Below, one piece after another: positions 38,174 to 49,640 of a stretch of DNA of 64,000 nucleotides (the stretch's first letter is position 1; the number at the start of each line of letters is the position of its first letter). The notes below the pieces were generated by a model, which had not been told where the DNA came from, made no database searches, and saw only the letters and a program-made list of their open reading frames with translations. The stretch comes from Ulota crispa. Taxonomy: Eukaryota; Streptophyta; Bryopsida; Orthotrichales; Orthotrichaceae. The stretch lies in contig OY987246.1 in assembly GCA_963920765.1 (NCBI GenBank), positions 25,429,167 through 25,493,166 on the forward strand, written 5' to 3'. Position numbers and translations under genes: made by a program.

Positions 38174-38490
38174 TTAGAGCAGCTCCACCGGTGACTCCAA
38201 CAAGCTCAAAGTGGATGAAATGTGTTGCGGGCCCTCTTCAAAGCTTCTCTTGACATTGTGTCCTACCGTGTCTAGCAAAGGCCCTTCAAGCCACTATTCA
38301 TTCATTGTTCACCCTAATTTAGTGAGCTGTATCCTCTACTTTTCTTGATAAGTGGCCAACTGCTTATTTATAGGGCTTGTTGGAATGCAAGGCCACCTTT
38401 TGAAGAGCATGGGTAGAGATCTAGGGGCTTGAGGGATGGCCAAAACATATGGAAAACTTTGAAAGAGCCCGGACTGGTGGAGTGCTCTTA
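38174..38490. mobile_element. Second Tourist-like MITE (GAGCAGCTCCACC family)
   Basis: Body 38177-38487 flanked by TTA (38174-38176, 38488-38490). Ends GAGCAGCTCCACCGGTGACTC and inverted GGACTGGTGGAGTGCTC. The family is common in plants as TTA-flanked GAGCATCTCCA elements (general knowledge). It lies 54 bases from the previous MITE. A related start is seen at 63752. Confidence 0.75.
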
Positions 38491-39627
38491 GCCTTGCTTC
38501 ACAAGGCTCCGCTAAGCCTTAGCATGCACCACTGGGCTTATGTTGAATCCTTGTATTAGCGTTCCGGGCTTTTTGAAGCTTTGTCCACAATTTTTGTTTT
38601 TGCCTTCCACTTGAGTGGTTTTTTCTTACGCTTCTCAGTTTCATTATCTTTCCACCACTACACCATCTCCCTCCCGGTATTTCTCAACTACTTGAATTCA
38701 GGTTTAACAGTGGCCTATCTTCTTTGTCAAGCTAGATTTTTTATTGGTTCTAATCTTCTAATCAAAATGTGGGATTACCCGTTTAGAACCCCATATATGG
38801 ACTTTTGTTACATCCTTGCAGGAATTGGTCAAGGATCCTCACAATTTCCCAAGATTGAATTAAATTCGATAACTGAAAAAACTCACTAAATCATATCAAC
38901 ACAATATAGAGATTGTGATTCAAAATTTGAACCTTCTTTAAGTGGCTCTTGTGCTACACAATTTCATTGCGTTCCTTCACAACCTAGTGATATCTACTTG
39001 TGTTGATTCAAAGTATTTGACTTGTCTGTCTATTGCTACCAACACATCACATTCTTTAACTTTGTTGATACCACAACAATTTCAAAACTTTGTTGATATC
39101 ATGCAATTTCAATACAATGCAATCTATTTTTTTGATGAAATTTTGAACAAAATTCTTACCTCATATAGAAAATTTAGAAGCAAGAACAAAATTGAGGCAC
39201 AAGAGGCAAGAGGTGTGAGAGCAAAATGAGGAGTTTCAAGAGACAATTGAACAAGGTGGCAAGCTACAAACAAATGGAGACATCATTTGGAAGAGCTCGT
39301 TTGCCTCCAATCTCTCCCCTTCCATCTACATCCATCGAGCATTATAATCCTTAGGTATTTGTGAGTATTTAAGCTCCCCAGCAAATTAAATAAAAGCTCA
39401 TGCAAAAAAAGAAAATTGAAATCCACCTTAATTGTATATGTGGAAGGTCAATATCTACTAATTTTTTCCTTAGCACTTATTGGTTTTCACTCTTGTCAAA
39501 ATTTCCTCTAGGTGTAGGTTCTCTACCTCTCCAAACTAATCAAATTATTTGGTTGTTTTGTTAAAATTTGGTGCTTGTCATTGTTTTTTGCAAATCTATG
39601 CTTTGAAACTAGAAGCAAAGATACTTC
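38491..39627. other. Spacer between Tourist MITEs and the CACTA element
   Basis: ORFs of 102 and 95 codons (38581-38889, 38942-39229) are open but have no domain I can name. Nothing else recognised. Confidence 0.35.
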
Positions 39628-39882
39628 TTGCACTAGTAGAAAATTCAGCACAAAATCAACAGAATTTCAACCAAAAACTGTTGATTTTTTCTGTGAATTT
39701 GGTCAAGTTGATTTGGGTACTTTTCTGTTGATTTTCTGTTGATTACTTACAGTTTTCTGTTAATTTGTCGTTGATTTCTACTACGTATTTTATGTTGTTC
39801 AATTCTAATTCTTTTCATTTTTAAAATTTTTTTTCATAGAATTTGTTATTATTTTATGAAAATGTGAACTTTTTAGGGGGAT

Positions 39883-39950
39883 GGGCAGCTGCCCGAACTT
39901 TCCGGGCAGCTGCCCAAACTTTCCGGGCAGCTGCCCGAACTTCTGGGCAA
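39883..39950. repeat. Triplicated palindrome GGGCAGCTGCCCG
   Basis: Three copies of GGGCAGCTGCCC spaced by AACTTTCC or similar, each a perfect 12-base palindrome. GC-rich in an AT-rich element. Could be a protein-binding cluster; function unknown. Confidence 0.8.
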
Positions 39951-39954
39951 CTCC

Positions 39955-40035
39955 CGACAGCGGGGTTTGAACCCTCCACCTCTCCTCTCACACTCCACAA
40001 CCTTAGCACATTCTCAAAACCACTAGAGAATGTGC
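39955..40035 (-). mobile_element. Possible tRNA-derived SINE head
   Basis: On the minus strand CTAGTGGTTTTGAG (about 40013-40026) resembles a polymerase III A box, and GGTTCAAACCC (about 39963-39973) a B box, about 40 bases apart, as in tRNA genes and SINEs. It does not fold as a complete tRNA by eye and no tail is clear. Confidence 0.35.
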
Positions 40036-40548
40036 AAATGCACATGCATGCATTAGTATCTTAATTCTATTTGTACATTAAATGTTCATGTCTTTAGTAA
40101 TCCAGTAGACTTTGGAGGCTATTTCCGCCCATTAAAAGACTTTTTTTCAAAAAACTTAGAACTAAAAAAAGTTGGTAAATGTATTTTCCTTTCACCTCCA
40201 ACAAGTTTTTTTGGATTTCAATCTTTTTATCAAAAGTTATGAGCTAAAATCAATGAAGGTGTTTAGAAATTTTAAATAAATTGTTTATCTCCATCCTTTT
40301 GATTTTGTTTATAATTTTTTTTTGGAATTCACAAATCTCAAAAGGATTGTTGTGGTCAAAAGTTGGATTCATTAATAATTATTATTTAGTGCTAGTTTTT
40401 TTGTAATAAGAACCTTATTCTATAAAAATAGCCTCCATAGTTTGATAGCTTCAAATAACATGATGTCGTGAAAAGTTACAAAATTAAATCCTTGCAATTA
40501 TAAAATCAAAATTCTATTGACTTTTGAATAGTTTTGGATATTTTGTAA

Positions 40549-40961
40549 GGGCATTAATATGTAAACCACACCATTTGAAATATTATATCACACCCTTGGG
40601 GTAAATTTTAGATTTCTACCATCAAAAATTTGAGTTTGAGAATTTTGAATTCAAACTTGGACTTAGAGACCATGATATTGTCTAGGACCATAAAAAAAGT
40701 TGCAATTTAACAACACCCAATGAAAAAGCTTATCTTTTTTTTACAAACAAAAGTAAAATTAACAATTTTCTCCCTAACTAAACTTTTTCATTGGGGGTTG
40801 TTGAATTGCAACTTTTTTTATGGTTCTAGACAATACCATGGTCTCTAAGTCCAAATCTGAATTCAAAATTTTCAAATTCAGCTTTTTGATGGTAGAAATC
40901 TAAAATTTACCTTATGGTGTGGTATAGTAATTGGAAGGGTGTGGTACACATATTAATTCCC
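40549..40961. mobile_element. MITE, family A copy 2, nested in the CACTA element
   Basis: Starts GGGCATTAATATGTAAACC and ends with the inverted CACATATTAATTCCC; internal CAACACCCAATGAAAAAGC and GGTTCTAGACAATACCATGG match copy 1 at 1744-2145. Present within the CACTA element, so it inserted later or was captured. Confidence 0.78.
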
Positions 40962-41374
40962 ATCTTTTAAAGCTTATAAAAATATTTTATAAGATTGTTT
41001 TTTTTTAATTCATTTGGTTAGTAATAGAAGGAAAAATAATAAAAAATATCCTTTAAGTCTTTCAAAATATCAAGTTTACGCCAAAAATATGTGAAACATA
41101 AAAAGTAGTCCTTATTTTTTGTAGGAATATCAATTATACTCCTTTTATTTTAGAAAACTTCAAAAAATTTTAATGAGGTCCAAAAAGATTTTAGAAAGAT
41201 TTCAAAAATAAACCTAAACTATTGTGATAGTTTTTTTGAAAGTATTTTGATGATTTACAAAAAGATTCCTAAAGGACTCTAATTCAGTCTAAGAGATTCT
41301 ATTTCTATAAGTATTTTGAAGTACTTTAACAAATTCCATAAAGATTTTAAAAAGACTCTCAAAGATTCTAAAAA

Positions 41375-42255
41375 GGTTCTTGAAAATTTTTAGAGATTTT
41401 CAAAGATTTTTTGAATTTAAAAAAGGATTCTCAAAAGATTCTCAAAGATTCTCAAAGATTCTCAATTGTTCTCAAACATTTTCAAAGATTCCAAAATACT
41501 TGAAAAGATTCTCAAAGATTCCAAATGATTCTCAAAGATTCCTAAAAGATTCTCAAAGATTCCTAAAAGATTCTCAAAGATTCTCAAAGATCCAAAGATT
41601 CTTGAAGATTCCAAAGAGATTCTCAAAGATTCTCAATCGTTCTCAAACATTTTCAAAGATTCCAAAAAAACTTGAAAAGATTCTCAAAGATTCCAAAAGA
41701 TTTTCAAAGATTTCAAAAAGATTCTCAAAGATTCCCAAAGATTCTCAAATATCCTCAATTATTCTCAAACATTCTCAAAGATTCCAAAAAACTTGAAAAG
41801 ATTCCCAAAGATTCCAAAAGATTCTCAAAGATTCCTAAAAGATTCTCAAAGATTCTAAAAAGATTCTCAAAGATTCTCAAAGATTCTCAAAGATTCTCAA
41901 AGATTCTCAATTGTTCTCAAACATTCTCAAAGATTCCAAAAAAACTTGAAAAGATTTCAAAAGATTCTTAAAGATTCTAAAAAGATTCTTAAACATTCTC
42001 AAACATTCTCAAAGATTCTCAAAGATTCTCAAAGATTCTCAATTGTTCTCAAACATTATCAAAGATTCCAAAAAAGCTTGAAAAGATTCCGAAAGATTTC
42101 TAAAGATTCATGAAGATTCCTAAAAGATTCTCAAAGATTCTAAAATCTCAAAAAGATTCTTAAATATTCTTAAAAATCCTAAAAAGATTCTCAATGATTC
42201 CCAAAAGATTCTTGAAGATTCTTAAAGATTCACAAAAAATTCCCAAATTATCTTC
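41375..42255. repeat. Decamer minisatellite (AAAGATTCTC)n
   Basis: About 880 bases of imperfect 10-base units, variants AAAGATTCCA, AAAGATTCTT and blocks CTCAATTGTTCTCAAACATT repeating every 150-300 bases, which shows a higher-order duplication. The ORFs here simply read the repeat. Ten-base spacing of A-tracts would favour curved DNA. Confidence 0.88.
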
Positions 42256-42425
42256 AAAAGATTCCAAAATTTCTGTTGATTTAAACAATGGTGTCCAAAT
42301 CAAGAGAACGTATTTAGTTTTTTACAGAATTCTGTTAAATTAGTCAATTAGCGTGGGCAAGTGCCCAAATCAACAAAAAACTGTTGGTTTTCTGTTGTTT
42401 TGGAAGGAGTTTTCTACTAGTGTTG

Positions 42426-44230
42426 ATCTCAAAAACATAACATTCAATAGCCTAAAGAGAGGCTGCCTTTCCCTCTTTTCAGGTATCATCCACGAACTTC
42501 ATCATGACAAAAAAAAAAAAAAAAAAAAAAAGTTTTTTATTTATTTTATTATTTATAATAATTTTTTTGACATGGTTGGCCCTCACATTGACGTATGTGC
42601 ACTACTGAGCCGCTCTTTTATAAATTCTCTGACAAATTCAGCCAAGTGTCCTCTTAGCTGTTGGTGGGTGTGGAATATTCCACACTCTTCAGTTGGAGGG
42701 AGGGCAGTGAGGCTGACTGCTACAGAATGTTATGAAGCCAACAATCCAATTTAAGGTAGTTCTTAAACATTGATCTTTGCAATTGCACTAAGCCTCTTCA
42801 CAAGGTATAAATTTGACACCTTTTTCAAAATTTTGTAGGGCACTTTCTTTTAATTTTTTGAAGGTGACAAAACTTTGCTTTTTTTTAAATCAATTGGTTT
42901 AAAAAGTGACACCTTTCCAATATTATAGAAGATAGTATAGTTTTTTTTTTGTCACTCTACTAGTATAAATCCAATAAAAATATTGATTGCATTTATTTAT
43001 TTTTCAATTACATACAAAAAGAATCACAAAACAGCATAATGTGTAAATAAAAAAATGTAAACAAGCTTGTTCTTTTGTACTTCTTAAAAAAATAGCAAAA
43101 ATCATTAAATCTAAAAAAAAATTCAAAAGCAACTGCCTTTCATGGTACACCATTTTACCTTCATTTTTCAAAAGTGGACTTATTGAAAATCTTGCTATTG
43201 CAGGTCTCATATATGCTTCCAGCGTCTTAAAAGTCAAACTACACCATAAGGATGATTTTATGTGACTTTGAGATGACAAGCATCTCTCACAAGACGCAAT
43301 ATTTACAAGAGTTATTAGCAAAACTTGCTACATTTTGTCACATAAGGATGACTTTCAAAGCAATTTACTTTCAATAAAGAATGTTGCCCAAATTTGGAGC
43401 ATTTTTTCTTAAGATGTCAGGCACACATTATGTTTGATTTTTTACCTTGCTTCATGATTAGTTAAGAAGTAAATTGGAATTTTTTTGGACAATTCTGCTT
43501 TCAAATATGGACTTTAACAAAATGGATTACAAACTAAAACATGAAAACCGTTGCTTGAGATCTTCAAGCTTTGGACAATATTCCTAATTAAAATTTATTT
43601 TTACTCTTAATTATCAATTTCCAATGCATCCACAAAAATCACAGAAACCACAATAAATACAATAAATACACATTATGAAATTTTAATTAAAACTTACGTT
43701 TAGATGATATATACACTTAAAAAAAGAGTAGAGAAAGAAGTATCATTTAATATGATAGAATATGATGGTTGCTCAAAAAATTTAATATGTTATACGCTCC
43801 TCGTTCAAAATCATAATTTACATTTTCATTTCTTCTTTAACAGATACCAATGTAATGATAGATGTAGATATCATATGCTTTAAATTTTTTACTCCAAAGT
43901 AATAATCACAAGACGTATGGATAAAAACTTTACGTCCACTTTTGTGCCTCGTTGATGTCCTTTTGGATGCTCAAATATATTTGCTTCCATATATAGAAAT
44001 TTTTGATTCTATTGAACATTTCTTGCTTCCAAGAGGCATCATCATTTTAATTTGAAACTCACATTAACATTTCATAAACTTTCTTTCTCTTCTCTTGATG
44101 AATTATCAGAAGAAGATAGATTGACTGTCGCAAGAGCACGAAAAATTGAACGTTTTTTATCCCAACCTTTTTTCGTAGCAGATAAAAATGATAATGTATA
44201 TACATTTATTTCTTGATCTTTTCTTTTGCA
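42426..44230. other. AT-rich spacer
   Basis: Contains a poly-A tract at about 42509-42531. ORFs 42353-42754 and 43004-43321 (minus) show no domain. Nothing else recognised. Confidence 0.4.
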
Positions 44231-44836
44231 TCAATAATAGACAATTTTGTGATGCTTTGTAAATTTTGATTGAAAAATACGCATTATCACAATATGAATC
44301 TTGCATGTCTCATCTAGTTTGACATCAACATATTTACAAAAAATATAATGAATCTCATCCCACAGTTGTAATTCTTGACAACATAAACAAGATTTTACAC
44401 AATTGTCATTATACAATAAAGATATACCACCAACTTTTTAATCAATTATCTACTTATTACGTACATAGAAAATTGTAGCCCGTAGTGTTAAATGTTTTTC
44501 ATTAGAACTAGCATGCGAGGTGGGCACATTAGATGACCAAATTCCAATATGAAGAATTTTCCCTTCTTTTGTATCATTTGAAATTGAAATACTAAATCCA
44601 TCAACAGTTTCTATCAATTTTAAGTTATTTTAAAGTTACACCCATTGTTCAAAAATATGGACATAATCATTGACATTTATAGATCTTTCATAGCTTTTAA
44701 AAAATGGATAAAAAAATTCTATTTGATTCACCATTACAAAGGATTTGGGCCCAAGAAGGGGCCCTTTCTCCAAAACCATGGGAACCTTCAAGCCCATCAT
44801 GGGCACACTTCCACATGCACAAACCGACCTTGTCAA
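44231..44836 (-). pseudogene. Coding-like remnant, family unknown
   Basis: Two minus-strand ORFs (44231-44416 and 44636-44836) and the sequence between have balanced amino-acid use, including a CxCC-containing segment (SCLCCQEL) and aromatic-rich stretches, unlike the surrounding AT noise. It is broken and I cannot assign a family. It might derive from a host gene or from an old element. Confidence 0.25.
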
Positions 44837-44868
44837 AGTCTAGCCACATCTAGTAATTTGATTTTAGA

Positions 44869-45692
44869 AAAAAAATCAAAAAAATCAAAAAAAAATCAAA
44901 AAAATTAAAAATATCAAAAATATCAAAAATATCAAAAATATCAAAAATATCAAAAATATCAAAAATATCAAAATTATCAAAATTATCAAAATTATCAAAA
45001 TTATCAAAAATATCAAAAATATCAAAAATATCAAAAATATCAAAATTATCAAAATTATCAAAATTATCAAAAATATCAAAATTGTCAAAATTATCAAAAT
45101 ATATCAAAAATATCAAAATATATCAAAAACATCAAAAATATCAAAATTATCAAAAATATCAAAAATATCAAAAACATCGAAAATATCAAAAATATCAAAA
45201 ATATCAAAAATATCAAAAATATCAAAAACATCAAAAACATCAAAAACATCAAAAACATCAAAAACATCAAAAACATCAAAATTATCAAAATTATCAAAAT
45301 TATCAAAATTATCAAAAATATCCAAAATATCCAAAATATCCAAAAATATCCAAAAATATCCAAAATATCCAAAATATCCAAAATATCCAAAATATCCAAA
45401 ATATCCAAAATATCCAAAATATCCAAAATATCCAAAATACTCAAAATATCCAAAGTATCCAAAGTATCAAATATATCAAAATATATCAAAATATATCAAA
45501 TATATCAAAAAATTTCAAAAATTTCAAAAATTTCAAAAATTTCAAAAATATCAAAAATATCAAAAACATCAAAAACATCAAAAACATCAAAAATATCAAA
45601 AATATCAAAAATATCAAAAATATCAAAAATATCAAAAATCTCAAAAATATCAAAAATATCAAAACAAATCAAAACATATCAAAAAAAAATCT
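44869..45692. repeat. Nonamer A-rich minisatellite (AAAAATATC)n
   Basis: About 820 bases of 9-base units AAAAATATC with blocks of variants (AAAATTATC, AAAAACATC, AAAATATCC). Variants occur in runs of several identical units, a sign of local expansion. All long ORFs on both strands (up to 206 codons) are readings of this repeat, because 9 is divisible by 3. Confidence 0.95.
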
Positions 45693-45840
45693 TGTTTTTT
45701 AAGACCTCTTATTATTATTATTATTTAAATTAATTAATTTTTTGACAACCAATAGGGGCTAGTTCCCAACATTGAGAATAGCCAAAACTCACAATCCCTT
45801 AGAGGACTTAATTTTTTCTAATGAAATAACATGGAAGATA

Positions 45841-46117
45841 TAACACCATGTTTGTTAATTTGGGAAAAACAGGTGTCCCAGTTTGTACTCCACCTTAAAC
45901 CCATAAAGTTACTTTAATCCAGATTCAAAGTATCAAATTCTATTTGAGCCACTAAGATTTTTTCCCTCACAAATTCCTCTTCTCAGGTGAAGACACGTGT
46001 ACAAAAAAAAAAAAAAAAACGCCAAGCTCGGTTTTAGGTGATTGCCTAAAACCTTCACCTCAAAATTTGAAAGTCCTAAAATGTATCGTTTTTCCCAAAT
46101 TAACAAATATGGTGTTA
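45841..46117. mobile_element. 277-base TIR MITE
   Basis: Starts TAACACCATGTTTGTTAATTT and ends with its inverted match AAATTAACAAATATGGTGTTA; next to each end lie GGGAAAAAC and GTTTTTCCC. Shares internal blocks with the longer element at 22075-23532. Non-coding apart from a 72-codon chance ORF. Confidence 0.75.
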
Positions 46118-47603
46118 TATGATCATTTTGTCTTTTTAAACAAAGAATCATAAGATCTTTATTAGCAAGTATGAACTGAATGAATTTTGAAAAAAAATGT
46201 ATAGAAATATGATCAAAAAAAGATTTTGAAATTTCATCTATGTGAAAAGTTAGTAGTCACAAAATACAATTTCCATCCACCATCTTCTTCCTACATATGC
46301 TCCATATCTTCATCTGAACTAGTACTTGATTCAAAAACCAACAAATAAAAACAAACATCTTCTATTGTTATGAAAGAAGTAGACGGATGACCTCCTATAG
46401 ATCCTTGAAGTATGTCTTCAACTCCTAATACGTACTCTACATTGTCTTCAAAACCAGTAGCGTAATACAAATTATCTTCATTAAAGTCAATGTCCTTCTC
46501 CATGATAAAACCCTAAAGCAAAACTTCAAAGCTTGATTAGGAAATGCTCAATATCCTATTTACAAAATAGAAAGTATCATATAAAATACCTTATAAGTAT
46601 TTAGAAGTGAATACTCTCATTACAAGTCTATAGCTTTGATAGAAAAAATGAAATAGGAGATAAATAAGTCTATATAGAGATTTTAGAATTGAAAATTTTC
46701 AATTTTCAAACCTTGAAAATAGATGATCACAACAACCATCCTATGAGTGTTTACAAAAATACTATTTATACAACCCTAAATCTCTAATGCAATGAGTAAA
46801 AGTGGAAAATAATGAAGTGTTTACAAAGATTTTGAAAACAAATACCCTAAATTCCAAACATGAAGGAGAGAAGATTAAAACAAGCATCCTAAAAGTGTTT
46901 AATAGAACATTCTCTTTATAATTTTAAATCTCCAAGCCTACAAAAGCTAGTGTTGAAAAGAAAATGAAGTTCCTATTAGGATTTTAAGAATGCAATGCTA
47001 AATACTCTAAACACATATCTTTAGTTATAATGTGACAAGCATCCACACAGTGTTTACAAGAACCTACTCTTTATAATCTTTAACCTTTAAAAGAAAAAGT
47101 AGAAGTGTTCAAAAGAAACGCAAAGCATACTAGGGTTTCTCTCCCTTTCTCAATCCCCTCTGAAGTAGAAAAGATAAAGGATATAAGCAAAGAAATTCAT
47201 TATTAGCAAAAAGAAAGTTGAATCCATTGACAATGCATGCTTATATGTATTGAAGTGCATATGTATTTCCAATTGCTTCTTTGAATTGAAAAAATGTTAT
47301 CCCTCTTTAATATATGATACTTAGATAACCAAAACAAATCCCTTGTATTAGCTAAAATAAATCCCAATAATATATTAAAAAGTGACATGATTAGATCTCA
47401 CATATGAGATCTCAAATTTGAAAGTTATAAATGATTTCCTTCAGATAGTAAGAAAAAATCATAAAATAACATGTAATGAGGATTTCTTAAATTTCCTAAA
47501 CCCTTTATTTATTTTTTATTTTTCTAGATTTCTACCCTCAATCCTAAACAAAAAACATTCAAAGTTTTTTTTTTTTTTTTTACGAAGATGATCAAATTCC
47601 AAC
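46118..47603. other. AT-rich spacer with one acidic ORF
   Basis: A minus-strand ORF at 46291-46503 (70 codons) is acidic and not low-complexity, ending SSTSSDEDMEHM. No homologue recognised and no splice partners clear. The rest holds nothing I can support. Confidence 0.3.
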
Positions 47604-48136
47604 TTAACCCCTAAGCGCCCAAAGGGGTAAAAGCAAAACATAGATGCATTATAAATTGATATTTTTGTAACTTTAATGAAGGTTGCTTCAAAAGAGAAGA
47701 TAAGAGTTGTGATACTTAGTAATTATCTATATGGTCAAACATTCAAAGAAAGTTTTGAACTCTTATTTAATGAATTTAGAAGCATTTACCATTTAGTATT
47801 CATCAAAATTACAATTTTTATTCATGGAATTTAAAGTTTGATGATTGGTTGAAAATAGACACTCTATCCAAAACTTCAAAAACAAAATCTTTTCGAAGGG
47901 GACAACATCATTAGTTTTCAATAATAGTAAATTTTGTAACACTAGCAATCATTGAAGTGTTTGTCTTGGAAGAATTCTCATTCATGGAGTTTAACTTGGG
48001 TTGACAAGATTCAAATTGGGTTGGAAAGTAGACTTGCTTTCCTAGATAAAAGTGTATTTGATTTTTTCAAATAATGATTTATTTTTTCATTTTGGGCAGC
48101 AATAAAAAAATAGTCTTTTGGGCATTTAAGGGTTGG
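47604..48136. mobile_element. Probable TTAA piggyBac-like element, right site eroded
   Basis: TTAA at 47604-47607 is followed by CCCCTAAGCGCCCAAAGG; the right end reads CTTTTGGGCATTTAAGGG followed by TTGG. The ends pair imperfectly (CCCAAAGG / CTTTTGGG). About 525 bases, non-coding. Confidence 0.45.
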
Positions 48137-48236
48137 CATGTCTTAATAATGGATGACAATATTTATTTAACTGATTGAATTAATTAATTTGAGCTTATAT
48201 ATCGTGTTGTACATATTGCAAATCCTTGTATTCAAG

Positions 48237-48389
48237 TGGCACTACAAGGGAAACTATCCAAAGTGACAAAATTATGTCCAGACCAACATGGCTAAACCTA
48301 CGGAAATTGTCCAATTTGACAGTCTTTTGTCTTGGACACATTTACTCAATTCAGACATGTCTATTAGGACACAATTTCTTGTAGTGTGG
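48237..48389. mobile_element. CACTA MITE with TGG target duplication
   Basis: Body 48240-48386 begins CACTACAAGGGAAA and ends TTTCTTGTAGTG, flanked on both sides by tgg. At 147 bases it is a minimal CACTA derivative. Internal TCCAAAGTGACAAAATT and AATTGTCCAATTTGACA resemble the repeats in the 5003-5118 copy. Confidence 0.85.
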
Positions 48390-48556
48390 TGACCATACTC
48401 TATTGCCTATAGTACATGGCTAAAGCAAAAATGACCATGTACTACGGATAATAGTGTATGGCCACCCAAAACTAGTGATAAGTGACCATAAACTATTGCC
48501 CATAGTGCATGGCCATGGTAGAAAAAGCCATATGCTGTAGGCAATAGTGTATGGCT
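48390..48556. repeat. Tandem foldback unit
   Basis: Two diverged ~85-base units, each itself an inverted repeat: CCATACTCTATTGCCTATAG / TAATAGTGTATGGCC and ACCATAAACTATTGCCCATAG / GCAATAGTGTATGGCTACC. Probably a short foldback element duplicated in tandem. Non-coding. Confidence 0.6.
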
Positions 48557-48560
48557 ACCC

Positions 48561-49640
48561 TTAACCTCTAAATGACCTTTGTCCCTTTGGGAGATAAATG
48601 GGATAGGCATGTACTTTTGAATAAGCTACTTTGTGTGATTTTTTGAAACTTTTATTGAAGGTGGGGAATTAAAGATCTACAAGGGCATTTAGTTTTTTAT
48701 TCATTTTGACATTCAATGAAGAAGCTATGCAAGAATTGATCAAAACTAGGGGAGAAGGGGCAATTCAAGTAACCAAAAAACTTCTTTAAAAATTGCATTT
48801 AAAAAAATAGAAACTTGGAACTAATCGGTTCTTTAGATTTTTTTATACGTGGGAAGCTTTGAATCATTCAATTTCAATTAAAGAGATGAAAGTTATGATG
48901 AGTTCTTGTTTGCGGGCAAGTATGGATTCTCGACTATAAAATAAACTTCAAAGTCCTATATTTTACTTAATTTTCAATGTTTTGAAAAAAAAACTACGAA
49001 AGGAAGTAGATTGCTTATCACAACATTATAACCGTTGGGATTTTCATTTTTCATTTCAATAATTAAATTCTTAACAATTTAGTGTTTTGACTCATTCTCT
49101 ACTTCTTTTTACTTACTATTTATTTCCCATGTGTTGTATAGTTTCAATTGATTTGAAAATTCCCCCACATATACCTAGCTTGATCTCCTACATGAAAAAT
49201 TAAAAACACAACTTTGGGTAGAGCAAGTTTTTCATGTAAGGGTGGTCAAAGGCTTATGAAATTTAATAGCAACAAGGAAACACTAGTAGAAAACCGCGTT
49301 GGAGCCATTTAAATTATGTCATGTAGTTTATGTTGAGTTTCATGTTTCCAATGCAAAATTTTGCTAAACATCGCAAAATTTTGCGCTATTCAGCAAAATT
49401 TTGCATTGGAAACATGGAACTCAACACAAACTATATGACATAATTTAGTGAGTTCCAACGCAATTTTCTTATAGTAAAAAAAACTTTTTCCCTCCACTTC
49501 AGATGTAAATATCTCCCTCTTCTCCATCTAGAATGATTTGATATTCCCCCATAAATACCTCTTCTAGTCCAAGGCAAGATCCTACACGATTTTCCTTACC
49601 TGCTTGCATATGCGGTTGCGTGTTGCTCTATCAGCAAAAA
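48561..49640 (-). mobile_element. Reverse-oriented TTAA (piggyBac-like) MITE interrupted by a CACTA MITE
   Basis: TTAA at 48561-48564 is followed by CCTCTAAATGACC, then the reverse complement of the 11236-12161 element (for example TTGTGTGATTTTTTGAAAC, AACGGTTATAATGTTGTG on the minus strand). Family similarity resumes after the CACTA MITE at 49281-49476, reaching the AAGATCCTAC block near 49590. The far TTAA is not visible. Confidence 0.65.
49281..49476. mobile_element. CACTAGTAG-family foldback MITE inside the piggyBac-like copy
   Basis: Starts CACTAGTAGAAAACCGCG and ends CGCAATTTTCTTATAGTA, with long pairing arms (GTTTATGTTGAGTTTCATG / CATGGAACTCAACACAAAC) and a TTTTGCGCTATTCAGCAAAA centre. 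It splits the surrounding element, so it is the younger insertion. Confidence 0.7.

Larger units (their letters stand above)
39628..42425. mobile_element. 2.8 kb non-autonomous CACTA (En/Spm) transposon
   Basis: Starts CACTAGTAGAAAATTC at 39631 and ends TTTTCTACTAGTG at 42422; both sides carry the same triplet ttg (39628-39630 and 42423-42425), the 3-base duplication expected for CACTA. Subterminal words (CAACAG, CTGTTGATTTT) recur at both ends, as is typical. No transposase ORF. Cargo, left to right: GGGCAGCTGCCCG triplication, a SINE-like piece, the family A MITE, and a decamer minisatellite. The ORFs of 138 and 99 codons in it are readings of the minisatellite. Confidence 0.85.

Noticed and set aside
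38942-39229. ALVLHNFIAF as the end of a Harbinger transposase
   Set aside because: Only one short phrase resembles it; no DDE motifs and no flanking family sequence.
41380-41971. 138- and 99-codon overlapping ORFs (SKIPKDSQRF repeats)
   Set aside because: Translations of the decamer minisatellite inside the CACTA element.
45082-45702. 206-codon ORF rich in Asn, Ile, Gln and Lys
   Set aside because: It reads the nonamer minisatellite; because the unit length is a multiple of three, every frame stays open, on both strands.
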